Assembly: GCA_935421135.1 (NCBI GenBank)
Contig: OW285187.1
Location: forward strand, 26,598,429 to 26,662,428
Source: Bugulina stolonifera
Taxonomy: Eukaryota > Bryozoa > Gymnolaemata > Cheilostomatida > Bugulidae
Length of the DNA: 64,000 nt
Direction of reading: 5' to 3'
A program made the position numbers and the translations under genes. Below, one piece after another: positions 53,131 through 64,000 of this stretch; position 1 is the stretch's first letter, and every line of letters begins with the position of its first letter. A model generated the notes under the pieces. The model was given only the letters and a program-made list of their open reading frames with translations, had not been told where the DNA came from and made no database searches.

Positions 53131-56100
53131 ATGGACATGATAACAGGTATGCTGTACCTCATGTTCCTTACATTATGCATATAGAGCAGGGGTTCTCAAC
53201 CTGGGGTACATGTACCCCTAGGCCCTAGGGGTACATTTTAGAAATCTAGGGGGTACAAAACAAGTTATTACTTTATTAGCTTTTGGACAGTGATTTTCTC
53301 TTACAGATTATCAATTATGAATTATCATGATCTATTACTGAACTGAACATCAAATGGCTCACTGATGCAAATGAAGTTGAGCTAAACCAGTTGAAAACCA
53401 TAAAACACTACAATTTATGAAAGTTACATTACATAGTTATCATTAAATAATTAACAAATAAAACTTTCATACTAAACTGCATTTATTTACTTGTTTAGAT
53501 GACACATTTAGAAAGTTCACACATGCAATATTAATCGAACCTTGAACCAAAGATTTACAAAGGGGTACGTTGTTCGCTACAATGGGGTACATTGTTTTCT
53601 ACATGACTGCTAAGGGGTATTTAGGCTAAAAAAGGTTGAGAACCCCTGATATAAAGGGACAAATAATCCACAAGTCATGGTATGATAACTAATCTTCTGA
53701 TACAATAAAATTATTAAAACTTAGTGTTTAGCCCATCAGCATGATGGCTATTATTATACATAACTTTATTGTTATGCTTACAATGTATTTCTTTACAAAA
53801 CTATGTCACTACTTGGAGATAGAATTACACAACCATTGTGCTACTTATGGTCACTATACTGATGACTATTGGTCACTATTGGTCACTATTGGTTACTATT
53901 GGTCACCATTGATCACCATTGGTCACTAATTTTCATATGCCTACTTCAGGTGCCTTTGGAGGGGATGAGGAAGAGGAAACTAATGAAGACGGAGAATTGG
54001 TCTCTGTAGTTGAAGCCAGGAAAGAAGCTGAAGAGAAAAGGCGAGAAAAGCACAGACAGATGGAATCTGAACGAGAAGAAATTAGACAGAATGTCCGAGA
54101 TAAGGTATAAACATTGCTGAGTTTACGGTGTAAATATAGACTATACATGTACACTGTATATGTATACTTATATGAAATTATGCGAATATGTATTCTCTAA
54201 AGGCATTCACATTCTATACTGTAGCCATATTATTATAACATATCAATGAAGATTTGATCTCAACAACAATCCAATTTTTGATACAATGCCGTTCCATCAC
54301 TTTATAATTACTAATTAGTGATAAACACACTATGGTATTACGATTTAGTTATTGAATTCAACATAATTTCACACACATACACAAAATTACATTGCACTAG
54401 TACACTTTGTATGTAGCAATGAAATGCTAACCATTGTTGTTAGTATTTTCCTGCTGGGTACACAAAATCATGCTGATTAGGAACTTCCCAAGCGTGCAGT
54501 AGGCCTATGTAATCTACATGTATATACCTTGTAGGTGTGTCTCAATGTACATGTATATACCTTGTAGGTGTGTCTCTATTTACATGTATATACCTTGTAG
54601 GTGTGTCTATATGTACATGTATATACCTTGTAGGTGTGTCTCTATGTACATGTATATACCTTGTAGTTTTGTCTCTATTTACATGTATATATCTTGTAGG
54701 TGTGTCTCTATGTACATGTATATACCTTGTAGGTGTGTCTCTATGTACATGTATATACCTTGTAGGTATGTCTCTATGTACATGTATATACCTTGTAGGT
54801 GTGTCTCTATGTACATGTATATACCTTGTAGGTGTGTCTCTATTTACATGTATATACCTTGTAGGTGTGTCTCTATGTACATGTATATACCTTGTAGTTT
54901 TGTCTCTATTTACATGTATATATCTTGTAGGTGTGTCTCTATGTACATGTATATACCTTGGAGGTGTGTCTCTATGTACATGTATATACCTTGTAGGTAT
55001 GTCTCTATGTACATGTATATACCTTGTAGGTGTGTCTCTATGTACATGTATATACCTTGTAGGTGTGTCTCTATGTACATGTATATACCTTGTAGGTGTG
55101 TCTCTATGTACATGTATATACCTTGTAGGTGTGTCTCAATGCACATGTATATACCTTGTAGGTGTGTCTCTATGTACATGTATATACCTTGTAGGTGTGT
55201 CTCTATGTACATGTATATACCTTGTAGGTGTGTCTCTATGTACATGTATATACCTTGTAGGTGTGTCTCTATTTACATGTATATACCTTGTAGGTGTGTC
55301 TCTATGTACATGTATATACCTTGTAGTTTTGTCTCTATTTACATGTATATATCTTGTAGGTGTGTCTCTATTTACATGTATATACCTTGTAGGTGTGTCT
55401 CTATGTACATGTATATATCTTGTAGGTGTGTCTCTATGTACATGTATATACCTTGTAGGTGTGTCTCTATTTACATGTATATACCTTGTAGGTGTGTCTC
55501 TATGTACATGTATATACCTTGTAGGTGTGTCTCTATTTACATGTATATACCTTGTAGGTGTGTCTCTATTTACATGTATATACCTTGTAGTTGTGTCTCT
55601 ATGTACATGTATATACCTTGTAGGTGTGTCTCTATTTACATGTATATACCTTGTAGGTGTGTCTCTATGTACATGTATATACCTTGTAGGTGTGTCTCTA
55701 TTTACATGTATATACCTTGTAGGTGTGTCTCTATGTACATGTATATACCTTGTAGGTGTGTCTCTATTTACATGTATATACCTTGTAGGTGTGTCTCTAT
55801 TTACATGTATATACCTTGTAGTTGTGTCTCTATGTACATGTATATACCTTGTAGGTGTGTCTCTATTTACATGTATATACCTTGTAGTTGTGTCCCTATG
55901 CGCATGATGTATATGACGTATAGGTGTACTACAGGTGTCTCTGTACTTTCAACCAGAAAGTATCTCAATCCATGTCTTATAACAATCTACCCTACACTAT
56001 GCTATACAATACAATTGCATTTATATAGTTCTCATCAACAACAAAATGCATTTTCTCTCATATGTTCATATACTGGTGTAGTATAAAATTAAGAAGAAAG

Positions 56101-57987
56101 AACCAGATTTCATGATGCAGGAGTCAGCAGGGCAAATCGGGCGAAAAAAGAAATCTCCAGAAGAACTGGCTGCTGAGGCTAGAGGAGAAGGAGGAGGGGA
56201 AGGGGGTGGTTCAGGTAGGAGCACAGTCTACACTATTTTTACATGTATTTATAAAGTATATAATATACAGTTAGTGCTATGGTTTGACTAATTAGAGATT
56301 TGCTTGTAAGTCTCCAATTAAGATTATACATATACTGCAGTAAATGAGCATTCTACGTTGATTGGCCTAGTATGTTATATAATGATAATAATAGTAGTAA
56401 CAATATAAAGCAGGTAGCATGTAGTATGCATTATATCACCTATAGAGCTTCACCATAGGTTTCTATAGTAACTACTGAGCTGCTAATGGTAGCGAGAAGA
56501 CATACATGTATATAACACATGACTCTATTAACCTACATGTACGTCATATATACCTATTCCTATTCACCACATGCATGAAGAATAATCAATAGTTTAGCTA
56601 GAGCTTGTAATAAATAAAATATGAATTTTTCTACACAGAATATAGCTCAGCTAGTCCCTCCTCCCATCTCTCACTCATCACAAGATTATTCATGTAAGAA
56701 GCAATTGCTATGCAACATGTAGATTATATTTGTGATTTGTGATACCTGTGTATTTGTGATTCAAACATAATTTGTCTTTTAACAAAAATGGCCAGGAGAC
56801 AGTTATTTGTAGACACTAAATTGTGCTCACTACTCCCATCTGTAGCTGGGACCTTTTCTGCTGCGCGAATCAAACTTCTGCAAGATCAAGCAACTTCCTG
56901 TTTGGATGTGTATTTACTTCCTGCTAACAAAATATTGAAATTGAATTTTGCTGTTTATGCATAAATTTACATGTGTATGACTCTCTTATTACTATAATAG
57001 ATTGCATGCCCAGGTGTTGTTAGAATGTTATTAGATGGGTCAGCATAGCTAACATTAGTGTTAGCGATTACTACTGGGAATTGTCCTCTCTATTTACGGC
57101 CTGATAGCATAACTCCCGATCATGATCAATGCCTGTCATTTGTAGGTCCAGCTTATGCGTCATCACCAGGTCTCACTGCATAGTTTTGGAGGGCACATGA
57201 TTATATTATTGTATTGGTTAGCAAGATTGAGAGTAAAATTATTATATAACCACATTACTAGGGTAAATTTGCATGTACATGCATCTCTGTTATCTGCTTG
57301 CATTTTAATGAAGTTGTGAGCTTTTCTTTATACATGAAAGTGCAAATAGTGACAATAGCATAAGCATTGGATAGCTGATATACATGTAGCTTATGTATTT
57401 GTATTCAAGTAAGTGGAGTTGTGTGACCATTGTATTTGCCTGCTTATCATTTACTATTCTTAAAGGAATTTCGATAGCTTCATATACTGTTTTTTATTGA
57501 CATTATCGGTTTTCTCTCAACTTGCCAATTTTACTTCCCGGTGCAATATTAGTTTCAGATAAGAAGGCTAATGGCGAATTGACAATGTAGTACAAGGGTA
57601 TTATAAGGCTAGATACCCTTCCACATAAAATATGACCTCTGCGGGAATCAAACTCTGCTCTCCCACACCAAAGTCCACTATACCACAACTGCTGCTTTTC
57701 TATATTAAAATTGAAACAGCGTTTTCCACTTTGGTTTAACATACTTCAACTTTTACAAACCTTGGTCAATGGCTTGGTGCATGTGCAAGAGGAGCCACAT
57801 TTAAAAATATGGACGCTCATGCTATACTAATATTGTTTGTGTACGTGCTGCATTGTATTGGCTCATGTACATTTGTTGTTGCTTTCATGTAGCCTTGCCG
57901 GCAGGACTTTCAGATGTGACAGCGAAGCTCGGAGAGGGACCAACTGCTATTGTGTCAAGTGTACAGGAGAAATGCTCAGTCATGTGA
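53131..57987 (+). CDS. Complexin, copy B, 4 coding exons, 132 aa
   Basis: Exons 53131-53146, 53950-54104, 56082-56214 and 57893-57987 join in frame with the same phases as copy A. The central helix ends EEIRQNVRDKYKIKKKE, close to the canonical complexin motif RDKYxIKKKEE, with Y58 equivalent to the SNARE-binding Tyr70 of mammalian complexin-1. The region after it (GRKKKSPEELAAEARGEGG) is followed by a Gly-rich linker, the LPAGLSDVTAKL helix and CaaX box CSVM. As in copy A, the N-terminus is short. The protein should bind SNAREs and be lipid-anchored. Compared with copy A it is the more conservative paralogue and probably retains the ancestral function. Intron 2 carries a large minisatellite. 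Confidence 0.9.
53187..53648. mobile_element. Non-autonomous hAT element, only in copy B
   Basis: A 16-bp perfect terminal inverted repeat, CAGGGGTTCTCAACCT, bounds 462 bp. The 8-bp flanks ATATAGAG (53179-53186) and ATATAAAG (53649-53656) are a target duplication with one mismatch. Copy A has the empty site CTATAAAGGG near 45146. The sequence contains GGGGTACA-type subrepeats near both ends and no transposase. It lies in complexin B intron 1, 40 bp after the start-codon exon. Confidence 0.9.
53867..53928 (+). repeat. 10-bp tandem repeat before complexin B exon 2
   Basis: About six degenerate units of TATTGGTCAC end shortly before the exon 2 acceptor at 53949. It corresponds to the longer array in copy A. 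Confidence 0.8.
54514..55903 (+). repeat. 33-bp minisatellite, about 42 units
   Basis: The unit, seen from 54514, contains TACATGTATATACCTTGTAG followed by GTGTGTCTCTATG. Variants swap ATGTACATG for ATTTACATG and GTAGGTG for GTAGTTT. Because 33 is divisible by three, long reading frames stay open on both strands, but they encode only repeats and are not genes. Copy A has roughly one unit at the same place (47150-47190), so the array expanded in copy B. It is wholly intronic in complexin B. Confidence 0.95.
57590..57687 (-). repeat. SINE remnant shared by both copies (copy B)
   Basis: A-box-like TGGTATAGTGG is at 57685-57675 and a B-box-like GAGTTTGATTCCC follows on the minus strand. It is the counterpart of 48985-49084, with an internal deletion upstream. 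Confidence 0.5.
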
Positions 57988-59394
57988 CCATGATTTATTA
58001 TTGTTTAGTGTAAACATGTAACTGTTTGGCTAATTGTATGCTTGCACTAGTAAGAGAATGCCATGCAGATATGATAGTTATTAAGCCCAATATAGTATTT
58101 GGTGGTATAAATATTGTTCATTGCCTGAGGAAGCACTAAGCTTATCTGGTTTATTGTAAGTGGTATATTTTCAACCAAGCAAATTGATTTCCTTAGTCTT
58201 AAACTGTGCAAGAAATACTTAATTTATGTTACGTATTATGCAATATAATAGCTATTGTTTTATATAGTACAGATCATAAGATGCAGTACAGGAGAAGTTA
58301 GAGCTCTTGGGTTGTAGACTGATAAAATCAGTTGTGTATTACATGTTGTGACTGTATTTTGTTTTCTATTATAATATATAAATTTTTGTTTCAAGATTGG
58401 CAAGACAAGTTCCTATACACTACAAACTTTCTCAATTTTTATATCTTTGCGTTATTCATATTTTTAAGTGTTTAGTAATGCTGATGTCAGTTGTAATATT
58501 GTGGGGTTCACAGCTCAGCTGAGATTCATGTCAATTATCAGCAGAATGCTGCTTTCAAGAGAATAATCCGGTACAGTCAAGTAGATGGTATAGATACCAA
58601 CACTATGTAAACATGTGTACGTTTCTAGAACACTACAACTACTCAGTGTATTGTGTAATCACATGATTGCATATTGTAGGTAACATGTAACATTATATTA
58701 TATTAGACACCAATTATATCAATTATTTAGTTCCGAAGTTTACTTCGTCCAGCACGAAGTTGCCATTGCTGCAATTATTGTCCTATTTATTCTAGTTCTA
58801 TGTACATGTATATTATATTATATTGTTATTTTATATACATGTACTATCATAATTATATAACTAATTGTTTATTCTGTATTGTACTATGAGATGTGAAACC
58901 AAAAATTGATTAACATGTTATACAGAGTAGAAGTGATATTGTATGTTGAAATATTACTGATTGTATTTGATAAAATATATTATTATAATACAAATAATGT
59001 AACTTATACAATAGTGCACAAGGTTTCACCATGAATAAACTGCAGTATAATGTACATCTATTATCACTTGCTGGAAATCCAATGACCTCTAAAATCATTT
59101 CTAATTAATACCATTGTGCTCTAACGGGTATTACATGCGCAGGAATTCACCGCCAGAGTAAGCTGTTATACAAATATTGAATATCGGCCTTTAAAATGCT
59201 CACAATACTAGAGGAGTAAGGTTGCAATAATAACAGAGGAAAACATAACAAAAGGTTGCACCAAAATACAAGAAATATTTAGTTCTTCTAGATAACCGAC
59301 AGAATGCTCTTCTGCTATTATTAATTGTTCAAAAGCCCCTTATTGTCATTTGAATGAAAGAACTGAAAATTATTGTCCAGTGAGCATTTAGTTA
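57988..59394. other. Shared 3' flank of complexin B and FMO
   Basis: This non-coding stretch lies between the stop codons of complexin B (+) and FMO (-). Most of it is duplicated in copy A. It presumably contains both 3' UTRs. No exon was recognised. Confidence 0.5.
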
Positions 59395-62300
59395 TCATTG
59401 CACACACACGAGAGCGACCTGCTCCTCCTCGTCACCTGTGCTGTCATCCCCTGTGTTCTCCTCACAAGAATCTGGCTCATATATTGTTGTAAAGTCCTTA
59501 CCGTCCTCCGTCAGACGATACACGCCGGTTTTAAACTTGTAAAAGCTGTATTCTCTGGCATCTACAATATGCCAGTACAGAGTCTCCACCCCTCTGTCTA
59601 AGTTCTGTGAGTGGCTGTCAGACGACAACTGAGCGTGGTACTCCCATTGGAACTCGTGCATACAGTGGAAGTACTTCTCCTTCCTGTTGGGCTCCGTCAC
59701 CAGCTTTTCATACCACTGCTCATAATCTGCCAGCATTTCCTGAAATAAGAAGGTTGTGAAATTCAAGCATATTCACCAAATACTGACTATGAAATTAAGA
59801 GTTTCATTCTAAACTGTAAGGTGCAATATTATGTATTCACAGACTAATGGGGTAGTAATTAAAGCAGGCTGTAGTATTTCTATTCACAAACATAGCCAAA
59901 AGTGAATTCTTTCGTGAACGCGAATAGAAAAAGTCACAAAAGGACCGTAAGGGTTGCTTACCTTCTTGCTGATTTGTTTAGCCATGCCTGTGATGTAAGC
60001 AGCAGCATATTCGGCCTGCAGGTGAAACTGAGGGAAGGAGAGACCGTTCCTGTTCAGGCCAATGTAGAATATGCTTGGATGGTTGATGTCTACCATGAAC
60101 CTGTAGAGGTGTTTTATGTGCCCATCAACTATTTCTGGGTGACACCTCTTACTCAGAAATGGAAAGGTATACCTATAGAATACAATATCGACAGTGTGCT
60201 TAGTGTACTTCATGTCTGCTTCAACAACAAATATAATCATAACACAACGCACTACAAATTAACGTAACATACCATAAACTTTAATCATAACACAATATAT
60301 AGCGCAAATTAATGCAACACAACATAAAATAATACAACACAAAGTAAGATAACATAACCTGTTGCATACAATGTATCATACAGTACTTCAGGCAGCAAAG
60401 GCATACAATTGATGCATATAAACATAGGCGCAACATGTGATGATAAAAATAATTTCACGCCATGAATGTACAACACATGCCTAAACTTGATTCTCTGCTT
60501 TAAAGTTATCTTCTCTTTCCTACAGGAATACAGAAAATAACTGTTAAAATATAATGACCTTCAACGGCTTATTCGTAGAGTTATTCAGCTACGGATACGG
60601 CAGACTCCACACCAACCACTATCAACTGAAAAGTCAACTCTTGAATATAAAAAATTACCTTTTGAATTATGAACCTTCTGCTGGTTTAAACCAGTCAAAT
60701 GTAATGAAATCTTACATGTAGCCTGTGGCCAATAGCAACACATCTGGTTTCACCACTCGGCCATCGTTAAGCTCTACTCTCTCACCAACTATCTTACTAA
60801 TACCAGGAGTCTCCTCAATTATGCTAGGCATGGAATACGCAACGTTACCATCGTTGTGGCTCAGATAAATCTAAAATATTTTATTTACGTAATTATTCTA
60901 ACGACTATTCAGATTTCAGTTTCATAAATGTGTACAATGCATATACCAGTATAATGTGGCAGGCCGATAGAAAGGAAGATACTGCAGAGTTGTAAATGTA
61001 AAAGATCGGCTTCTGAGAGACCATTTGGGTTAAACATGGCGCCATTTAAGATTTCCAAAGAACAACGTTTTGGGTGTCCAGTTGGGAAAACCTGAACAGT
61101 GTACAGCCTCTCATGGAGTCACTTCTCAATAGCGATAACATTATCTCATAGTGCAATTCTAAAAAGATTTCAAGCAATATCAAACACAATGAGGTGACAA
61201 CTTTTCAACGGTGCCAGCAGCCTTTGAGCAAATACTCACTACATGTAGGTCTACATACAAGCATACCAAAGTCATGCTACTGTGATTCTGTATAAATATA
61301 TGTTGAATACGAGTATAGGCTGGCAGTTATACTCCAAGAGCTGTAACTAATTCATTACGGTACTCAGCTGTGAGTAGAAGTTCAAATCAGCTCCAGCTAC
61401 TGCATATCACCATGTAACACGTGTAACTCATGAGCCTCACCTTCCTAGCCGACTGGACGAGGTCAGCAGCAATGTCCTTGCCAGAAGGACCAGCTCCTAG
61501 TACAAGTACTACTTTATCCTTATATGAAGCAGGAGATCTATAGTAGTGGGAGTGAAGAACCTCTCCAGGAAATGTATCTATTCCTTCCAAGTCAGGAATG
61601 TACGGATCGGTATAATTCCTATAAAAATACTTGGCTATAAATCATTGTAACCTTATGCTATAATATTCATCCCTTCCCTTCTTAATTTAATGAGTGAGTG
61701 ATCAAACTCTTTACATTTTCCACCTTTGAAATGTACAAAATATTGGAATTGGTTTAGTCAAGGAGTATGGCCTCATTATTGGTAAATAAGTCAAATGTAT
61801 TCAGTTCTGAATAAGTTTACCAGGACATGGTTACAAAAAAATTCAAAAAACGAAATTAAATAAATGTACATAAAAATTACATTCTATCATTACAGATAAA
61901 ATAATAAACAAGCTATGGTAATCGCTACCCACCCATTGCACACAATGATGCTGTCAAAATGATGTGTGGTAACTTCATCAGTTCTTTCATTCCTCACAGA
62001 AACGTTCCAACCAGACGAGCGTTCTGCAGCTGTGGGTTCAACTGGATCAACAAATTCCACTTTATGACGAAACTACAAATAAGGTAAGTTAAAGTTATAA
62101 CAGAGGTTACTGTTGCAAACCAAATAGCTCATTCACCTTGCTAAAATTAAAATCCAATTTTATTAGCATAAACCAACAGTAGATACACTATGCAATACAC
62201 TGTTAAAGAAAACAATTAAGATGTTACGCTGCTAATAATGGGATGACAAATACATGTATTAGTGAATTAGTGTATTAGTTGAAATTTTAGCAAATACAGA

Positions 62301-63076
62301 AAATTTAAAGACGAAGGAAACATAACTCCTCGCTAGATTGAAACCCTATTTGTGGGCAGGACAAGAGGTAGAATTGGATAGAAGGGGAATATTCCGATAA
62401 AAACCAAACTAAAACAATCGGCTCTGAATTGGAGGGACCTTTTGCTTTCAAAGTAATTGATTTTCTAATTTTAGCAGTTTGGGTTCAAAGCCCTGATCCC
62501 TGAAGAGTTGACTACATTTGTAAGTTGTGACATCCCCTTCCCTCCTCCGGGATTCTTTTAGCTAAAGGTTCCCATGAAGATTTTGAATGAACTATTTTTC
62601 CTCTTGAAAAGTGAAAGTAATGTAGGTCCTTCGCACTGTAGAAAATCCCAACACCTAATTAGGATAACTAATCTCTTTTTGGGTGGTCCTTATCTGTTTC
62701 ATGTGTGCCATTCTAAAAGTCGTTATAGTAGCCTAAACCAAAGGACATCTAATAATTAATTGCAAGGAAGGGACATCTGTCGTAGGGCTCCATCTTTCTC
62801 CGGGAGTGGGTTTTGTAACCAGATGAAGTGCAAAATTTGCTCTATCCTTAGATGCTGGATGACTCAAATGTGATAGGCCACCTCCCTGGTGTGTAAGAGT
62901 GTTGGCTATAGGAGCCAAACACAAGGTAAGCTACCTGTATGTACTGGTGTAAGTTGTACTGCTGTGCAAAGCTCTCCAAATAGTCCAATACGTCTTTGTG
63001 ACCAACAAAGGACTGGTGGATATCAGAAGAAAATGGATGACCAGGAAACGCCATGGCTTCCTTGGCTAGATTGGTT
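59395..63076 (-). CDS. Flavin-containing monooxygenase, C-terminal part (N-terminus outside window)
   Basis: Six exons in transcript order: 63076-62935, 62072-61933, 61618-61441, 60870-60716, 60172-59962, 59739-59395, all in phase, about 390 residues. FMOs use FAD, NADPH and O2 to oxygenate soft nucleophiles at N or S atoms. Seen in order: the segment after the missing FAD site (TNLAKEAMAFPGHPF), FDSIIVCNGNYTDPYIPDLEGID, the NADPH-binding VLVLGAGPSGKDIA, the FMO hallmark LLLATGYMYTFPFL, and IFYIGLNRNGLSFPQFHLQA. An acidic C-terminal extension (EENTGDDSTGDEEEQ) follows. The first visible exon starts in phase 2, so at least one upstream exon with the GxGxxG FAD motif must lie beyond 63076; I could not find it before 64000. 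Which FMO class it belongs to is not decided. Confidence 0.88.
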
Positions 63077-64000
63077 CTAAAGCAGTGTTCAAATACACAG
63101 TAATGGCAAAATGTAACCTGCACATGGGAACCCCAGGTGTGCAGGTTACCGCAACACTATTTTAAACTAAATAAATAAAAACTAAATTATAACTAGTTGG
63201 TGTATAAGCAATACAAACAATATAAAATAGATCATAAAGTAACAGCATGGGTACTCAACTGGTTAAAATCAATAAAATAGGTACTGAAATTTAATTAAGT
63301 TTACAATAATCTAAAAGGATTTCACACAACTATTCTTTTGTGGATTTGGCTTCAAACTAGCTATGCTAGATGACTTAAGGGGCTAATAGAATAAGGAGCT
63401 GGGCTGGGAGGGGTATGCGATTCCTCCCCAATGCACACTCGTGTGATTTAGGAACAAATGGCAATCGTTTAGCGTGCGAAACATCTGAAGCATAAAAATC
63501 TGCAATTTTCCTGTCACTAGTACTGTGACTATTATTATATGATAGACAAGCGTTTATTACAGCTTAACAAAATATTTATACAAAGTTAGAAATTTGTCTC
63601 AAAACAATGATGAATCTTCAAACTATCTTTGTTCAGAAAAACCTTATGTAAATAACGACAATCGTAATATACGTTACATTTGTTAGATAGATGATGAACT
63701 TTACAGTAAATGCAAATAGAAAAGGTGTTTTGAACTATTACTACGTTAACAAATAGGATATTTGATTGTATTTTAATGTTTTAGCTATAGCTGTCACATT
63801 CTGATTTGTACAGAAACTATAATACAGAATACCTCAACAACTCATGTTTAGATGGCTAAAAGGATAGCACAGTACAACAATTTGTATGGCAAATAGCGAT
63901 CACAATATTGCAGTTGTCTTTTAATATACAAGTTGAATGATAGTGTTATATGGAGTTATCTGTCGCCAGCTATTACTTATAATATACACTCTACTGGGCA
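63077..64000. other. FMO intron or upstream sequence
   Basis: AT-rich sequence upstream of the first visible FMO exon. No FAD-binding exon, other gene or element was recognised, so it is probably part of an intron continuing beyond the window. Confidence 0.4.

Larger units (their letters stand above)
50811..59373 (+). repeat. Segmental tandem duplication, copy B
   Basis: This block matches 42775-50765 in the same orientation, separated from it by only about 45 bp. It carries complexin B and ends about 20 bp before the FMO stop codon. Unique to it are a MITE-like insert (about 50973-51303), a hAT element (53187-53648) and the 33-bp minisatellite expansion (54514-55903), which account for its larger size. 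Confidence 0.92.

Noticed and set aside
54514..55903. CRISPR array
   Set aside because: Units are contiguous with no unique spacers, and the genome is eukaryotic.
54518..56086. Very long open frames (522 and 456 codons on +, 111 on -)
   Set aside because: They are by-products of a 33-bp tandem repeat, whose length is divisible by three. The peptides are only repeated 11-residue units, and the array lies within a complexin intron.
59902..60267. 121-codon frame on the + strand
   Set aside because: It is the antisense shadow of an FMO exon whose minus-strand translation carries clear FMO motifs.

Overview
This is animal nuclear DNA: AT-rich (about 35% GC by eye), with multi-exon genes using GT/AG introns and abundant small DNA transposons, tRNA-derived SINE-like pieces and minisatellites. 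The proteins are metazoan: a nuclear receptor, complexins, the ciliary protein CFAP43 and an FMO. Species cannot be fixed from sequence alone. A marine invertebrate, possibly an early-branching one such as a sponge, fits, but that is inference. I assembled all gene models by hand from splice sites, reading-frame continuity and family motifs.

Layout. 1492-11882 (+): an unrecognised type I single-pass membrane protein (8 exons, 334 aa). 13029-13963 (-): a small ankyrin-repeat protein resembling ANKRD66. 14300-15468: a complete-looking hAT-type element with an 8-bp target duplication. 16682-32310 (+): CFAP43/WDR96, an axonemal WD40 and coiled-coil protein, 30 exons and about 1717 aa, divergent from the ankyrin gene. 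33096-40918 (-): a nuclear receptor of 493 aa with an ESCKA P-box and an intact AF-2 helix, convergent with CFAP43. 42775-59373: a head-to-tail segmental duplication of about 8 kb, each copy carrying one complexin gene (130 and 132 aa, both ending in the CaaX box CSVM). 59395-63076 (-): the C-terminal part of a flavin-containing monooxygenase whose N-terminal exons lie beyond the window.

The complexin pair is the most interesting part. The downstream copy keeps the canonical central helix ending in Lys-Tyr. The upstream copy has lost the tyrosine equivalent to the SNARE-contacting Tyr70 of mammalian complexin-1. Comparing the copies gives empty-site evidence for several insertions made after the duplication: a SINE and a 1.15-kb hAT-like element only in the upstream copy; a 0.46-kb hAT element and a GC-rich MITE-like insert only in the downstream copy. 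A 33-bp minisatellite has expanded from about one unit to about 42 inside an intron of the downstream copy.

The genes are not an operon or pathway. CFAP43 with the neighbouring ankyrin gene may share a ciliary promoter region (a candidate RFX/X-box is noted), but the others look independently regulated.
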